The position numbers and the translations under genes are program-made. Positions 53,847 through 63,106 of a stretch of DNA of 64,000 bases are shown piece by piece. Source of the DNA: Bacillus sp. 7884-1 (GTDB taxonomy: Bacteria > Bacillota > Bacilli > Bacillales > Cytobacillaceae); NCBI RefSeq assembly GCF_002272245.1, contig NZ_NPDD01000018.1, positions 1 through 64,000 on the forward strand. Reading direction: 5' to 3'. The notes beneath the pieces are model-generated. The model did no database searches, was not told where the DNA came from, and saw nothing but the letters and a program-made list of their open reading frames with translations. Each line of letters opens with the position of its first letter. Position 1 is the first letter of the stretch.

Positions 53847-55656
53847 TGTATGAATTTTCTAATTCATCTATTAATGAACCAACATATGCTACTGCTTTAC
53901 GGACTGGCTCAGGTGTCGACATATCAACACCAGCGTGTTTTAGTAGCTCAAGAGGTTTCATTGTTCCACCTGCACGAAGTACCTCGAGCCAGCGGTCAAC
54001 AGCAGGCTGACCTTCTTCCTGAATCAATTGTGCCACTGCAGTAGAAGCGGTCAAGCCGGCAGAATAGGTATATGGATACAAGCCCATGTAATAGTGAGGC
54101 TGACGCATCCAAGTTAGGCTTGCACCTTCATCGATTTCCACAGTGTCTCCCCAGAACTCAGAAAGTACATTCCTAGTCAATTCAGATAGAGAATTAGCAG
54201 TAAGTGCTTTTCCGCTTTCAGCTAATGCATAAACCCTGCGTTGATATTCTGCCTCTAGAAGATGGGTAACAAAATTATGATAATACGTTCCTAGCAACTG
54301 AAGAACGACCCAGCGGCGCATTTGTTTGTCTTGATTATTGGCTAATAGGTGCTGTCCTAATAAAAGCTCATTCATGGTAGATGGAGCTTCAATGAAATAC
54401 ATGGATGGACGAACATTCATGATTCTTTGATTTTTGTTCGCCCAGTAGAAATGACCTGCATGCCCAAATTCATGTGCCAGGGTAAAACAGCCGCGCATAT
54501 TATCCTGCCATGTAACCAAAATGTAGGGGTGCGATCCATAGGGACTTGAGCAGAAGGCGCCAGTGGATTTCCCGATATTGTCCGCAAGATCCACCCATCT
54601 CTCTTTGAAGCCCTTTTCAATAATTTCACTATATTCTGGTCCCATCACCTTTAAAGATTCTAAAATAAGCTGACTAGCTTCTTTATAGGTTGTCTCTGGA
54701 TTAAAGTCAGGATCTAAGGGTGCTTTCAAATCACAAAACTTCATAACATCAAGACCTAATGCCTTTTTCTTCAACTTTGCAAAGCGGCGCATATGAGGAG
54801 CCAGCTCTTTAAAAATAATATCAATCTGGTTGTTGTACATATCAAGTGTTACCTGATGTGGTTCTAAGAGCATTTGTTCAACTGACTGATAGTTTCTAAA
54901 TCGAGAAAGAGTTACTTGTTTTTTCACTTCAGCTGAATAGGCAGCTGCGATTGTGTTTTTATATTGTTTTAGTGTTGAAACGAAAGAGTCATAGGCTTTT
55001 CTGCGTGTTTCTGTATCGGAAGAAAACTCGTAGCGGTTTTCAAATAATGCAAAGGATACCGGTAATTCATTTCCCTCACTATCCACGATAGGAGCAAAGT
55101 CCATGTCTGCTAATTTAGCCATGCTATAAATGGTATAAGGGGCACCATGTACCTCACCTAAAGCAGCTAAAACCTCTTCCGTTTCGGGTGAAAGTCGATG
55201 TTTTTTCGTTTCGAGCAGCTCGAGTAAATCTTTTCGAAAAGGTTGAAGGTCCGGATTCTCTTGAAGGTATTTTTCAATCGTTCCATCTTCTAGTGAAAGA
55301 ATCTCTGAATTAATAAATGATAATGCGGCAACCATTTTTGTCCGTAATGCCGATAATTTCGCTGAATTTGACTGATTAATAGGATCTGTCCCATCCGCGG
55401 ATTGTTTCAAGCTTGCATACGTTGCTGCCTTGACCATTTTCATTAATAAATTTTCCTGAGCAATCAAGCAAGATGTTAAATCTTTTGAACTAGTATGTAA
55501 TGTCCCTTTAAATACCTCAATCTTTACAATATCTGTTTCAATCACTTCAAGTTCTTTTTCCCATGCCTGCTCTGATGTAAATAGATCATAAAGATTCCAA
55601 GTTAGTTCCTCTGGAACCATTGATCGGGTCAGCCGTTTTTCTACAGTCTTTTCCAT
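53842..55656 (-). CDS. pepF: Oligoendopeptidase F
   Basis: A 604-residue M3B zinc metallopeptidase that cleaves oligopeptides in the cytoplasm. The zinc motif HEFGH is in CFTLAHEFGHAGHFYWANKNQ (about residue 390), with the third ligand Glu in FIEAPSTMNELLLGQHLL. SPYGSHPYILVTW and the substrate-binding YYMGLYPYTYSAGL are typical. ATG with AGGAGG nine bases upstream. Full length. Confidence 0.95.
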   Translation of the reverse strand: MEKTVEKRLTRSMVPEELTWNLYDLFTSEQAWEKELEVIETDIVKIEVFKGTLHTSSKDLTSCLIAQENLLMKMVKAATYASLKQSADGTDPINQSNSAKLSALRTKMVAALSFINSEILSLEDGTIEKYLQENPDLQPFRKDLLELLETKKHRLSPETEEVLAALGEVHGAPYTIYSMAKLADMDFAPIVDSEGNELPVSFALFENRYEFSSDTETRRKAYDSFVSTLKQYKNTIAAAYSAEVKKQVTLSRFRNYQSVEQMLLEPHQVTLDMYNNQIDIIFKELAPHMRRFAKLKKKALGLDVMKFCDLKAPLDPDFNPETTYKEASQLILESLKVMGPEYSEIIEKGFKERWVDLADNIGKSTGAFCSSPYGSHPYILVTWQDNMRGCFTLAHEFGHAGHFYWANKNQRIMNVRPSMYFIEAPSTMNELLLGQHLLANNQDKQMRRWVVLQLLGTYYHNFVTHLLEAEYQRRVYALAESGKALTANSLSELTRNVLSEFWGDTVEIDEGASLTWMRQPHYYMGLYPYTYSAGLTASTAVAQLIQEEGQPAVDRWLEVLRAGGTMKPLELLKHAGVDMSTPEPVRKAVAYVGSLIDELENSYK

Positions 55657-55731
55657 TAAGTATCGCCTCCTATTAATCTTTCGTGTATCTAAGTAATATC
55701 ATATATTATTTGAAAATTATAGCAACTAAAA

Positions 55732-55770
55732 AAATGGAGTCACACCATTTAAGGTTTGACTCCATTTTTT
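55732..55770. terminator. Terminator of rluF
   Basis: AAATGGAGTCA and TGACTCCATTT form an 11-base stem followed by T or A runs on either strand. It lies directly after the rluF stop. Confidence 0.8.
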
Positions 55771-56495
55771 CACCATTCTCTAGGTTCATAATTAAGATCA
55801 CTAAATAATTGATTCTTTTCTTTCTTCGTTAAATCTCTCCATTGACCAATAGGGAGGTTTCCTAAGTTAATATTCATAATCCGAATTCTCTGGAGACGAA
55901 CAACAGAATAACCGAGAGCCGAGCACATCCGTCGAATTTGACGATTTAACCCTTGTGTTAGGATAATCTTAAAAACATACTTAGATAATTGCTCCACTTT
56001 ACATGGAAGAGTTTTCGTATCAAGGATTCTAACTCCTTCAGACATCTTCTTTAAAAACTCCGAAGTAATTGGCTTATCCACCGTAACTATATATTCTTTT
56101 TCGTGCTTATTCTCCGCACGAAGTATTTCATTAACAATATCTCCATCATTCGTAAGGAGGATTAACCCATCTGAATCTTTATCTAGTCTTCCAATATTAA
56201 AAATTCGTAGTGGGTGATTGACTAAATCAACAATGTTGCCTTTGATATGTTTTTCAGTAGTACTTGTAATCCCGACCGGTTTATTTAAGGCTATGTAGAC
56301 ATAGTTTTTGGCTACCCTAATGGTTTCACCATTTACACGAACTATATCACCGGGCTCTACTTGACTGCCAACCTTTGCCACTTTTCCGTTTATTGTGACT
56401 CTTCCTTCTTCTATCCATTTATCTGCACCGCGCCTTGAGGTTTTTCCGGATTCAGATATAAATTTATTTAATCGCAGGTTCAACACATCCTTCAT
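55770..56495 (-). CDS. rluF: Pseudouridine synthase, RluF type
   Basis: A 241-residue enzyme isomerising a uridine in 23S rRNA. An N-terminal S4 RNA-binding domain ([22 protein letters not shown]..., about 6-60) precedes the catalytic domain with [19 protein letters not shown] (catalytic Asp near 103) and [15 protein letters not shown]. The ATG at 56495 has no clear ribosome site; a TTG four codons later follows AAGGA and may be the true start. The substrate position is inferred from family resemblance. Confidence 0.88.
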   Translation of the reverse strand: MKDVLNLRLNKFISESGKTSRRGADKWIEEGRVTINGKVAKVGSQVEPGDIVRVNGETIRVAKNYVYIALNKPVGITSTTEKHIKGNIVDLVNHPLRIFNIGRLDKDSDGLILLTNDGDIVNEILRAENKHEKEYIVTVDKPITSEFLKKMSEGVRILDTKTLPCKVEQLSKYVFKIILTQGLNRQIRRMCSALGYSVVRLQRIRIMNINLGNLPIGQWRDLTKKEKNQLFSDLNYEPREW

Positions 56496-56684
56496 TTCGT
56501 TGAATATGTTCTTAGAATACTTAACTACTAGCTTAATTTCAAGGTTTAGTCTACTTTAATGTTTACCAATCCCAACTTTTTTTCATACATGATATATATT
56601 TCGAACAGGTGAAAAAGGTTTCTCTAGACCCACTAGATGTTTTTGTTCAATAATATATATAGGGAAAAGAAGTGGGTGAGTGAA

Positions 56685-57557
56685 ATGATTGAAGAACAAG
56701 GATTTTTGGATTTAAAAAGAGGAGAGCGCGGAGCAATTATAAGCATTATTGCCTATATATGTTTGTCTGCATTGAAATTAGCAGTTGGTTATTTTGCAAA
56801 TTCCGAGGCATTGAAAGCAGATGGATTAAACAATGTAACGGATATCATAGCATCTGTTGCTGTTCTAATTGGACTTAAATTATCACAAAGGCCAGCGGAT
56901 GATGACCACCCCTATGGACATTGGAAAGCCGAAACCGTAGCTTCTATGGTTGCCTCTTTTATTATGATGGCAGTAGGTCTGAAGGTTGCATACGATGCTA
57001 TTTTTAGTATTTTCTACGCACAAAAGGAATCTCCGGACGTAATTTCCGCCTGGACGGGATTATTATGTGCTTTCGTTATGTACTTTGTTTATCGGTATAA
57101 TAAAAAACTAGCAACAGAAATAAATAGTCAATCCGTCATGGCTGCAGCTAAGGATAATCTCTCTGATGCATGGGTAAGCGTCGGGACGTTCATTGGTATT
57201 ATCGGAGCACAGTTTGGTCTGCCATGGCTAGATCCTCTAGCAGCAGTCATCGTGGGATTCCTCATTTGTAAAACTGCCTGGGACATTTTTAAAGAAGCCT
57301 CTCTCTATTTAACTGATGGTTTTGATGAAAAGGAAATAGAAATATATAAACAGACCATCCATCATTGTCAGGGCGTAAAGGGTGTGAAAGAAATTAAAGC
57401 TAGAAATTACGGGAATAACGTTGTTGTTGATGTTGTCATCCTTGTTAATTCCACATTAGATGTTAAAAATGCCCATGATATTGCTACAAAAGTAGAAGAT
57501 GAATTAATTGCAAAACATAAGGTTTATGACGTACATGTTCATGTTGAACCAAAATAA
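56685..57557 (+). CDS. Cation diffusion facilitator family transporter
   Basis: A 290-residue metal exporter. Six helices; the metal-site pattern is present twice: NSEALKADGLNNVTDIIAS in helix 2 and AAKDNLSDAWVSVGTFIG in helix 5. HPYGHWKAE follows helix 2. A cytoplasmic C-terminal domain (about 205-290) ends DVHVHVEPK. It probably exports Zn, Mn or Fe by H+ antiport. ATG 56685 after GGGTGAG is preferred to the ATG at 56637, which would add a poorly conserved polar stretch. Confidence 0.9.
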   Translation: MIEEQGFLDLKRGERGAIISIIAYICLSALKLAVGYFANSEALKADGLNNVTDIIASVAVLIGLKLSQRPADDDHPYGHWKAETVASMVASFIMMAVGLKVAYDAIFSIFYAQKESPDVISAWTGLLCAFVMYFVYRYNKKLATEINSQSVMAAAKDNLSDAWVSVGTFIGIIGAQFGLPWLDPLAAVIVGFLICKTAWDIFKEASLYLTDGFDEKEIEIYKQTIHHCQGVKGVKEIKARNYGNNVVVDVVILVNSTLDVKNAHDIATKVEDELIAKHKVYDVHVHVEPK

Positions 57558-57615
57558 TGACCATTCATGAAAAGTAATTGATATGTTATAATTTTCTGAA
57601 AAGGGGGAATGTCAA

Positions 57616-58101
57616 ATGGAAGAAAAGGTACATAATGCAATTCAAGATGAATACCCTGATGATTTCGCCTGGTGTTACGGCTGTGGCAGGTTAAATCAGG
57701 ACGGACACCATTTTCGGACAGGATGGGTAGGGGAAAAAACAGTAACGATTTATTCGCCAGAACCCGAGCATATAGCACTTCCGGGATTTGTTTATGGCGG
57801 CATCGTTGCCTCTCTAATTGATTGTCATGGTACAGGGTCAGCATCTTTAGCACTACATAGAAAAAATGGCTGTGAGGAAGGTGACGGAACTGAGCCTCCT
57901 AGATTTGTAACCGCTTCATTGAAGGTCGACTTTGTTAAACCGACACCCCATGGAGTACCATTAAAGGCCATTGGAGTCGTTCATGAGATACACCCTAAGA
58001 AATTTAGGGTAGAGACAGAGGTATTTGCCGATCATGTACTTTGTGCCCGAGGCGAGGTTATTGCAGTAGTAATGCCGAGTACTTTTGTAAATCAAGAATA
58101 A
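57616..58101 (+). CDS. PaaI-type hotdog thioesterase
   Basis: A 161-residue single-domain protein. WCYGCGRLNQDGHHFRTGW, PGFVYGGIVASLIDCHGTGSASLALH and TASLKVDFVKPTPHGVPL match the hotdog PaaI/HGG family. The Asp in LIDCHG is the likely catalytic residue. Acyl-CoA substrate unknown. ATG with AAGGGGGAA. It lies 58 bases after the cation transporter and may be cotranscribed. Confidence 0.85.
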   Translation: MEEKVHNAIQDEYPDDFAWCYGCGRLNQDGHHFRTGWVGEKTVTIYSPEPEHIALPGFVYGGIVASLIDCHGTGSASLALHRKNGCEEGDGTEPPRFVTASLKVDFVKPTPHGVPLKAIGVVHEIHPKKFRVETEVFADHVLCARGEVIAVVMPSTFVNQE

Positions 58102-58103
58102 CC

Positions 58104-58142
58104 AAAAAAGGAAGGGGCTTTTGTGCTCCATTCCTTTTTTGT
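58104..58142. terminator. Bidirectional terminator
   Basis: AAAAAAGGAA and TTCCTTTTTT form the outer stem with GGGC/GCTCC inside. It separates the hotdog gene from the convergent small gene. Confidence 0.8.
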
Positions 58143-58150
58143 TTCAAAAT

Positions 58151-58462
58151 TTATTTCCTTCTTATTTTAAATTCCCACATATTATTTCCATCCCAACCCC
58201 TTGATATGATGTGATTTCCGCTTATTGTATCGAAGTGTTTAACATTGCTGGGACTTGATGTATTCGAGCTTTGTTTCTGGGGTTGCTCTTTTGAATCTTC
58301 ACTTTCAATCTTAATTGGAATTTCATCTATAACTTCATTTATAGATTCATTTATAAATTTCCTATGCAGTGGTCCTTGACCCCAGAACTTGAAAGAATCA
58401 AATATAGATCCTTTACTCTTTTTATCTGGTGTTTGATTCATGTCTGCTATTAAATCTTCCAT
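58151..58462 (-). CDS. Hypothetical protein, 103 residues
   Basis: Not recognised. A polar protein without membrane segments; the centre (residues 45-75) is rich in Glu, Gln and Ser and probably disordered. The C-terminal HIISRGWDGNNMWEFKIRRK is the best-conserved-looking part. A very good ribosome site (AGGAGGGTGCATCA before ATG) and clean terminator support expression. Confidence 0.65.
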   Translation of the reverse strand: MEDLIADMNQTPDKKSKGSIFDSFKFWGQGPLHRKFINESINEVIDEIPIKIESEDSKEQPQKQSSNTSSPSNVKHFDTISGNHIISRGWDGNNMWEFKIRRK

Positions 58463-58605
58463 TGATGCACCCTCCTGTAGTTTTTAAAGCAGTAACTACC
58501 TGCTCCTCCTCAAAATAGTAAAACAAACCATTGTTTTTACTAATTTACGTAAAACTACTTAGAAATGCATAGGCAAACGCTCAGTCTTAAAAAATCTACT
58601 TTTTA

Positions 58606-59523
58606 TTATTCTTCTTCCTCTTGCTCTAATTGTTGAAAGAAAACGGTTATGATTTGATTAAGCTGTAGCAGGTCTTTTTTCCAAATAAAAGCTGGGTTGT
58701 TTTGTAATGTTTGGATGGTGCTTTCGATTAAGTATTTTCTTGGTGCTCTGGTATGCATGAATTCTTCTTGAATGAAATCTAACAGTTCGTGATACCTTTC
58801 CTGGTCATTTTTATCAGGAAAGTGTTTTGATATGGAATTCCTCATTGGACCCACTATTTTAAAAAATTGGTCAATTAATTCATGATTATTTTTATGTTTT
58901 CCAGGAAGCCATTTGTCTAAAAGCTCTGGTTCATGGATTTGCTCTCCAGCCTCGGTCACTTCATTAACCATATTTACTAAACGGTTCACACTATATCTGA
59001 CAACATCACTTATTTTCTCATTTGAATCTGTCGCCATCCGATTGTATTGGAGATTATTCTGTAAAAATCCCTGGAACATAATGGCGCAATCTAATAAGTA
59101 TGGCTTATTCTTCTCACCAAAAATATCAATAAACCTTTGAACCATCCACCTAAGTGAACGAAGCCGGCTAATACGAATGTATTGTTTTAAATCAGCATCA
59201 TTTGTTGCCATGACTTCCTCATAAAGTGCAATTAATTTATTTTTCCTATTAGATATCATTTGCAATTCGATTTGTTTAATAAAAATCTCGATATCTGAAG
59301 GATTTTTCCCAATTAATAAATCATTTCTATCCTTTGCTAGCTTTTTAAAAATCGTTTTATAAATGGCGATTAATAATTCGCTCTTAGATGAGAAGTATTT
59401 GTAAAAAGTCCCTTTTGAGATACCGCTAAAATCTAAAATATCTTGAATCGATGTGGCTTGAAATCCTTTTTCAATAAATAACTGATGAGCTTTATTTATA
59501 ACATGCTGCTTACGTTCGTTCAC
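58606..59523 (-). CDS. TetR/AcrR-family repressor of the divergent DHA2 exporter
   Basis: A 305-residue regulator, longer than the usual 190-220. The N-terminal TetR HTH is clear: KAHQLFIEKGFQATSIQDILDFSGISKGTFYKYFSSKSELLIA (about 10-52). The rest is helical ligand-binding domain with an extra C-terminal section ending in an acidic EQEEEE run. It is transcribed divergently from the DHA2 exporter at 59710, with direct repeats in the shared gap, so it probably represses that gene and itself. The pair resembles Listeria MdrM/MdrT-type loci; that resemblance is from memory. Confidence 0.88.
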   Translation of the reverse strand: MNERKQHVINKAHQLFIEKGFQATSIQDILDFSGISKGTFYKYFSSKSELLIAIYKTIFKKLAKDRNDLLIGKNPSDIEIFIKQIELQMISNRKNKLIALYEEVMATNDADLKQYIRISRLRSLRWMVQRFIDIFGEKNKPYLLDCAIMFQGFLQNNLQYNRMATDSNEKISDVVRYSVNRLVNMVNEVTEAGEQIHEPELLDKWLPGKHKNNHELIDQFFKIVGPMRNSISKHFPDKNDQERYHELLDFIQEEFMHTRAPRKYLIESTIQTLQNNPAFIWKKDLLQLNQIITVFFQQLEQEEEE

Positions 59524-59547
59524 TTTATCACCTATTATCTGAATTAT

Positions 59548-59672
59548 ACTACCTGTATAAAAATATACTACATTATTAAGGTACCTATTACAAACCCATA
59601 ATTTTGTAGTGTTTTTTTATTGCAAAAAATGAACAACCGGTATATTATTATAAAGCATGAAACAACGGTATA
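59548..59672. promoter_or_regulatory. Three directly repeated operator-like motifs in the TetR/DHA2 gap
   Basis: ACTACCTGTATA (59548-59559), ACAACCGGTATA (59633-59644) and ACAACGGTATA (59662-59672) share a consensus ACWACCNGTATA in one orientation. The second overlaps the spacer and -10 box of the exporter promoter, the third the start of its transcript, and the first the -10 region of the TetR gene. Likely TetR binding sites. Confidence 0.5.
59620..59648 (+). promoter_or_regulatory. Sigma-A-like promoter of the DHA2 exporter
   Basis: TTGCAA (59620-59625), 17-bp spacer, TATTAT (59643-59648), each 5/6 to consensus. Confidence 0.6.
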
Positions 59673-59709
59673 AAAAAATGTACAAAGGGTTTATAGGGGG
59701 TATATAAAC

Positions 59710-61239
59710 ATGGAACACAGTAAAAATGAAACAAAACGTCCCCCATACGGGATTATTGTAATCCTGATGATTGGGGCATTTATTGCTTTTTTAAATAACA
59801 CTTTACTTAATATTGCACTTCCATCCATAATGGCTGATTTAGAAGTAGATGCTTCAACTGTGCAATGGTTAACAACTGGATTTATGTTAGTAAATGGAAT
59901 ATTAATACCAACTACTGCATTTTTAATTCAAAAATATTCTGTACGAAAACTTTTCTTAGTTGCCATGGGCTTATTTACAGCAGGAACCATCCTTGCTGGG
60001 ATGGCACATGTATTTCCGGTTTTATTAACAGGCAGGATGACGCAGGCAGCGGGTTCAGCGATAATGATGCCACTTTTAATGAATGTCATGTTAGTAAGCT
60101 TCCCTATTGAGAAAAGGGGAGCTGCAATGGGGGTTTTTGGATTAGTTTTAATGGGGGCACCTGCAATTGGACCAACATTATCTGGTTGGTTAATCGAACA
60201 CTATGACTGGAGAATGTTGTTCCACTTTGTAACACCAATTGCCGTGATTGTTCTATTAATCGGTTTCTTCTTATTAAAGGATAAAAAAGAAAAAGTTGAT
60301 ATTCGACTTGATTTCTTATCTGTTTTACTTACAAGCGTGGGATTTGGCGGCTTACTTTATGGGTTCAGTTCAGCCGGAAAGCAAGGCTGGGACAGTCCAC
60401 AAGTTTATTTGACGATTGCTATTGGAGCTATTTCATTACTAGTGTCTATCTTACGTCAACTAAAACAAGATCAGCCTATGCTTAATTATAGAATCTTTAG
60501 GTACCCAATGTTTGCATTATCATCGGTTATCTCAATGGTGCTTACGATGGCCATGTTTTCGGGGATGCTTTTGCTGCCGATTTATGTTCAAACAATACGC
60601 GGTATTTCTCCGTTGGATGCAGGTCTACTGATGCTTCCAGGAGCAATCATAATGGCGCTTATGTCACCAGTTACAGGGAAACTGTTCGACAAATTTGGCG
60701 GACGCATTTTAGCTATAATTGGTTTAGTCATCACCGTAGTAACCAGCTATCTATTCAGCCAATTATCACTTGAAACAACGTATACACAATTATTGCTTTT
60801 ATATTCAGTTCGAATGTTGGGGATGTCGATGGTGATGATGCCAGTTTCTACAAATGGGTTAAATCAATTGCCAGCGCGTTTTTACCCACATGGTACTGCC
60901 ATGAACAATACACTTCAGCAAGTATCTGGAGCAATCGGAACTGCCCTTTTGGTAACTGTCATGTCAAACCGCGCAGAGTCAAAGGCTAAAGAGTTAGGTG
61001 AAGCAGCTATGGCAAACTTGACTGAGCAGCCAACGGAGGCAGCCTTAGCTCAAATGAAGCAACAAATTATGATGAGTGCCACGTTAGACGGCATCAATTT
61101 TGCCTTTTTCGTGTCCGTCTTTATTGCTGCTGTTGCCCTAATCCTTGCATTCTTTATGAAACGTGCGAAACAAGCAGAAGATACTATAGAGGAAAACCCA
61201 GCAGAAAAAAAAGTAGTAAATAAACTAGCTGAAAACTAG
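59710..61239 (+). CDS. DHA2-family MFS drug transporter
   Basis: A 509-residue, 14-helix EmrB/QacA-type antiporter. RPPYGIIVILMIGAFIAFLNNTLLN opens helix 1. Motif C is complete (VFGLVLMGAPAIGPTLSGWL, about 142-161). LDAGLLMLPGAIIMALMSPVTGKLFDKFGGR is a second conserved stretch. ATG with GGGGGT nine bases upstream. It is probably repressed by the divergent TetR protein. It is a close paralogue of the gene at 40267-41799. Substrate is unknown; lipophilic drugs or metabolites are likely. Confidence 0.92.
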   Translation: MEHSKNETKRPPYGIIVILMIGAFIAFLNNTLLNIALPSIMADLEVDASTVQWLTTGFMLVNGILIPTTAFLIQKYSVRKLFLVAMGLFTAGTILAGMAHVFPVLLTGRMTQAAGSAIMMPLLMNVMLVSFPIEKRGAAMGVFGLVLMGAPAIGPTLSGWLIEHYDWRMLFHFVTPIAVIVLLIGFFLLKDKKEKVDIRLDFLSVLLTSVGFGGLLYGFSSAGKQGWDSPQVYLTIAIGAISLLVSILRQLKQDQPMLNYRIFRYPMFALSSVISMVLTMAMFSGMLLLPIYVQTIRGISPLDAGLLMLPGAIIMALMSPVTGKLFDKFGGRILAIIGLVITVVTSYLFSQLSLETTYTQLLLLYSVRMLGMSMVMMPVSTNGLNQLPARFYPHGTAMNNTLQQVSGAIGTALLVTVMSNRAESKAKELGEAAMANLTEQPTEAALAQMKQQIMMSATLDGINFAFFVSVFIAAVALILAFFMKRAKQAEDTIEENPAEKKVVNKLAEN

Positions 61240-61251
61240 TATGATACTTCT

Positions 61252-61286
61252 CGTCTAAACTCCATGTGAGTTTAGACGTTTTTTAT
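61252..61286 (+). terminator. Terminator of the DHA2 exporter gene
   Basis: CGTCTAAACTC and GAGTTTAGACG form an 11-base perfect stem around CATGT, followed by TTTTTTATT. Confidence 0.88.
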
Positions 61287-61359
61287 TGTTGAAAATTTGC
61301 TTTTTTATTTTACATAACTATATAGTTAAAGTGGGATTGTTTTAATAGGAGGATATTAA

Positions 61360-61833
61360 ATGGAAAACAAATTAAACTCAAATTTTACTGATGCTTATAT
61401 TGAACGATGCAGCAAGGAAACTGAAACGATGATTGCCAATGAATCGTCCAATTTTTTAAACCAGACGATTACATACCTAAAAGAACATAAAAATGAATTT
61501 ATTTATGTAGAGTCTAAATTGTTTGAACAAATTGGTGTTGAGGGTGTGTCACTTGAGGCTGATGATGTTTTTGGTACATACGATGTCATGCTTGGATTAA
61601 AGCTTCAAAAAAAGTTTGAAAAGATGTTAAAGGAACAGCTGAATAACTCTTTACAGGGCGATGAAGCAAAGTTTGATCTAATGTTTAGCTATGATGATGG
61701 CTTATGGGATTTAAATTTTGCCCTGAATTATGTGGATGGGTATACAGAGAATCTGACTATTCATGAGGCCTTTCAGTTAATACATCAGTTTTTAAATACT
61801 TTAGTCCATACAATTAAACAAACAACCAGCTGA
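61360..61833 (+). CDS. Hypothetical protein, 157 residues
   Basis: Not recognised. A soluble, acidic, helix-rich protein with no signal or membrane segment. Hydrophobic and charged residues alternate in a way that suggests a helical bundle (NFLNQTITYLKEHKNEFIYVESKLFEQIG, LKLQKKFEKMLKEQLNNSL). A strong ribosome site (AGGAGG, seven bases before ATG) and its own terminator support it as real. Confidence 0.7.
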   Translation: MENKLNSNFTDAYIERCSKETETMIANESSNFLNQTITYLKEHKNEFIYVESKLFEQIGVEGVSLEADDVFGTYDVMLGLKLQKKFEKMLKEQLNNSLQGDEAKFDLMFSYDDGLWDLNFALNYVDGYTENLTIHEAFQLIHQFLNTLVHTIKQTTS

Positions 61834-61852
61834 AATATGCTGGTTGTTTTGC
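61821..61852. terminator. Terminator overlapping the end of the 157-residue gene
   Basis: AACAACCAGC and GCTGGTTGTT pair around TGAAATAT, followed by TTGCTTGC. The left arm lies inside the last codons. Confidence 0.75.
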
Positions 61853-61879
61853 TTGCATGGATGACTAATAATCCATACG

Positions 61880-62497
61880 TTACTTTGCCTTAAATCTAAG
61901 TACTGTTTTTAATTTTGTTGCTTCAGTTTTTCTTGGGTCACTTATGTATATTTCACGATGCCTTTTGTCTGTACGGGTTATATTATTGGCAGAACAAAAG
62001 TCATGCATTTTTGAAAATGTTTCAGGTTCACTGTCATAATCTCCTATGTGCATACATTGGACACATAAGCCCTCTTCAATTTCTTCAAACTTAGCAGATA
62101 ATAACAAGTCCTCTGAGATTTTTTTTGCAGTTAATTCTTTCGCCATTGAAAATAAATCATCTGACACAAAATCTGGCTGTCGAATCATTAGTTTATAAAC
62201 CAACCTGTCTTTGTCTAGCTGTTTTAATTGTCTTCCAACTTCATCCAAGTCCCAAACACCCTCTAAAGGAAAAACAGTATATTCATAATAACCCTCGGGG
62301 GTTGTTCCTTTTTTCGGGAGCATTCGTATTGCATAAGATAATGCATATAAAGCCTCAACACTTTCCTTAAAAGCTTCGCTATTAGGATTTCCTTTTCCCA
62401 TTAATGTAAAGTATTTCAACGGTGGTACAACAATCTTAGTTGGTTTGGCAGAAGGCAGGTATAGTTCTTTTTCTTTTTTCCGCCATTCATATTTCAT
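61880..62497 (-). CDS. GyrI-like small-molecule-binding domain protein
   Basis: A 205-residue protein: MKYEWRKKEKELYLPSAKPTKIVVPPLKYFTLMGKGNPNSEAFKESVEALYALSY is the characteristic opening of the GyrI-like/SHV-fold group, and VQCMHIGDYDSEPETFSKMHDF plus KRHREIYISDPRKTEATKLKTVLRF close it. Members bind small toxins or drugs; some are cyclopropanoid hydrolases. It lacks the AraC DNA-binding part, so it is not a regulator itself. Confidence 0.85.
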   Translation of the reverse strand: MKYEWRKKEKELYLPSAKPTKIVVPPLKYFTLMGKGNPNSEAFKESVEALYALSYAIRMLPKKGTTPEGYYEYTVFPLEGVWDLDEVGRQLKQLDKDRLVYKLMIRQPDFVSDDLFSMAKELTAKKISEDLLLSAKFEEIEEGLCVQCMHIGDYDSEPETFSKMHDFCSANNITRTDKRHREIYISDPRKTEATKLKTVLRFKAK

Positions 62498-63106
62498 GGA
62501 ACATCATCCTTTGTTTATTCATGTATTGAATATGGTATATTTTACAATTATAGTTCAAATAGCAGGATAAACAAAGTGAATGTTGGGGAGGAGAAATTAC
62601 CCTCTGCTAGTTTTTGGTGCAACTTTAATAATTGTTCATATACAAAAACATTCGGCAAATAATTTGCGAATGTCGAGAACTTATTTGGAAAAAAAACTGT
62701 GGTTGGTTGAAAATCTACTTACACATTAACTTCAATTTTCCTTTATAATCATTGAGTTTAAGTTATTTTTAAAAAAGCCAATTACCTCAAATATATTCAT
62801 AATAAGTTCGATGGAATTTTACAAAATTTTTTGTTCATTTGTGATAAATTGGTAAAAGGTTAACAATGGTACAAGAATATCTTTCATTTATCTACTACAT
62901 AAATCATCGATTTTTCCCTTCAAATCATCATCAAATACTATGGATTCGCATAAATGTTAAATAGAATCTAGTTCACATACTGGATAGTAGAATACAAGCA
63001 CTATTTTACAGATTGTATGATGTAATGAATTTTTTGCTTCCTGTAAAATGAAAACTAGATGCAGAATTTTCAGTAAATTAACTTTTGAATAAAGGAGGGT
63101 TTTTTA
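62498..63106. other. 609-bp intergenic region, no gene seen
   Basis: AT-rich. The only clear structure is a near-perfect palindrome, ACATTC-G-GCAAAT facing ATTTGC-GAATGT, at 62648-62673, without a T-run. The last 20 bases hold the preT ribosome site. A short GGGGAGGAG at about 62587 is not followed by an ORF of useful length. The region presumably carries the preT promoter and control sites. Confidence 0.5.
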
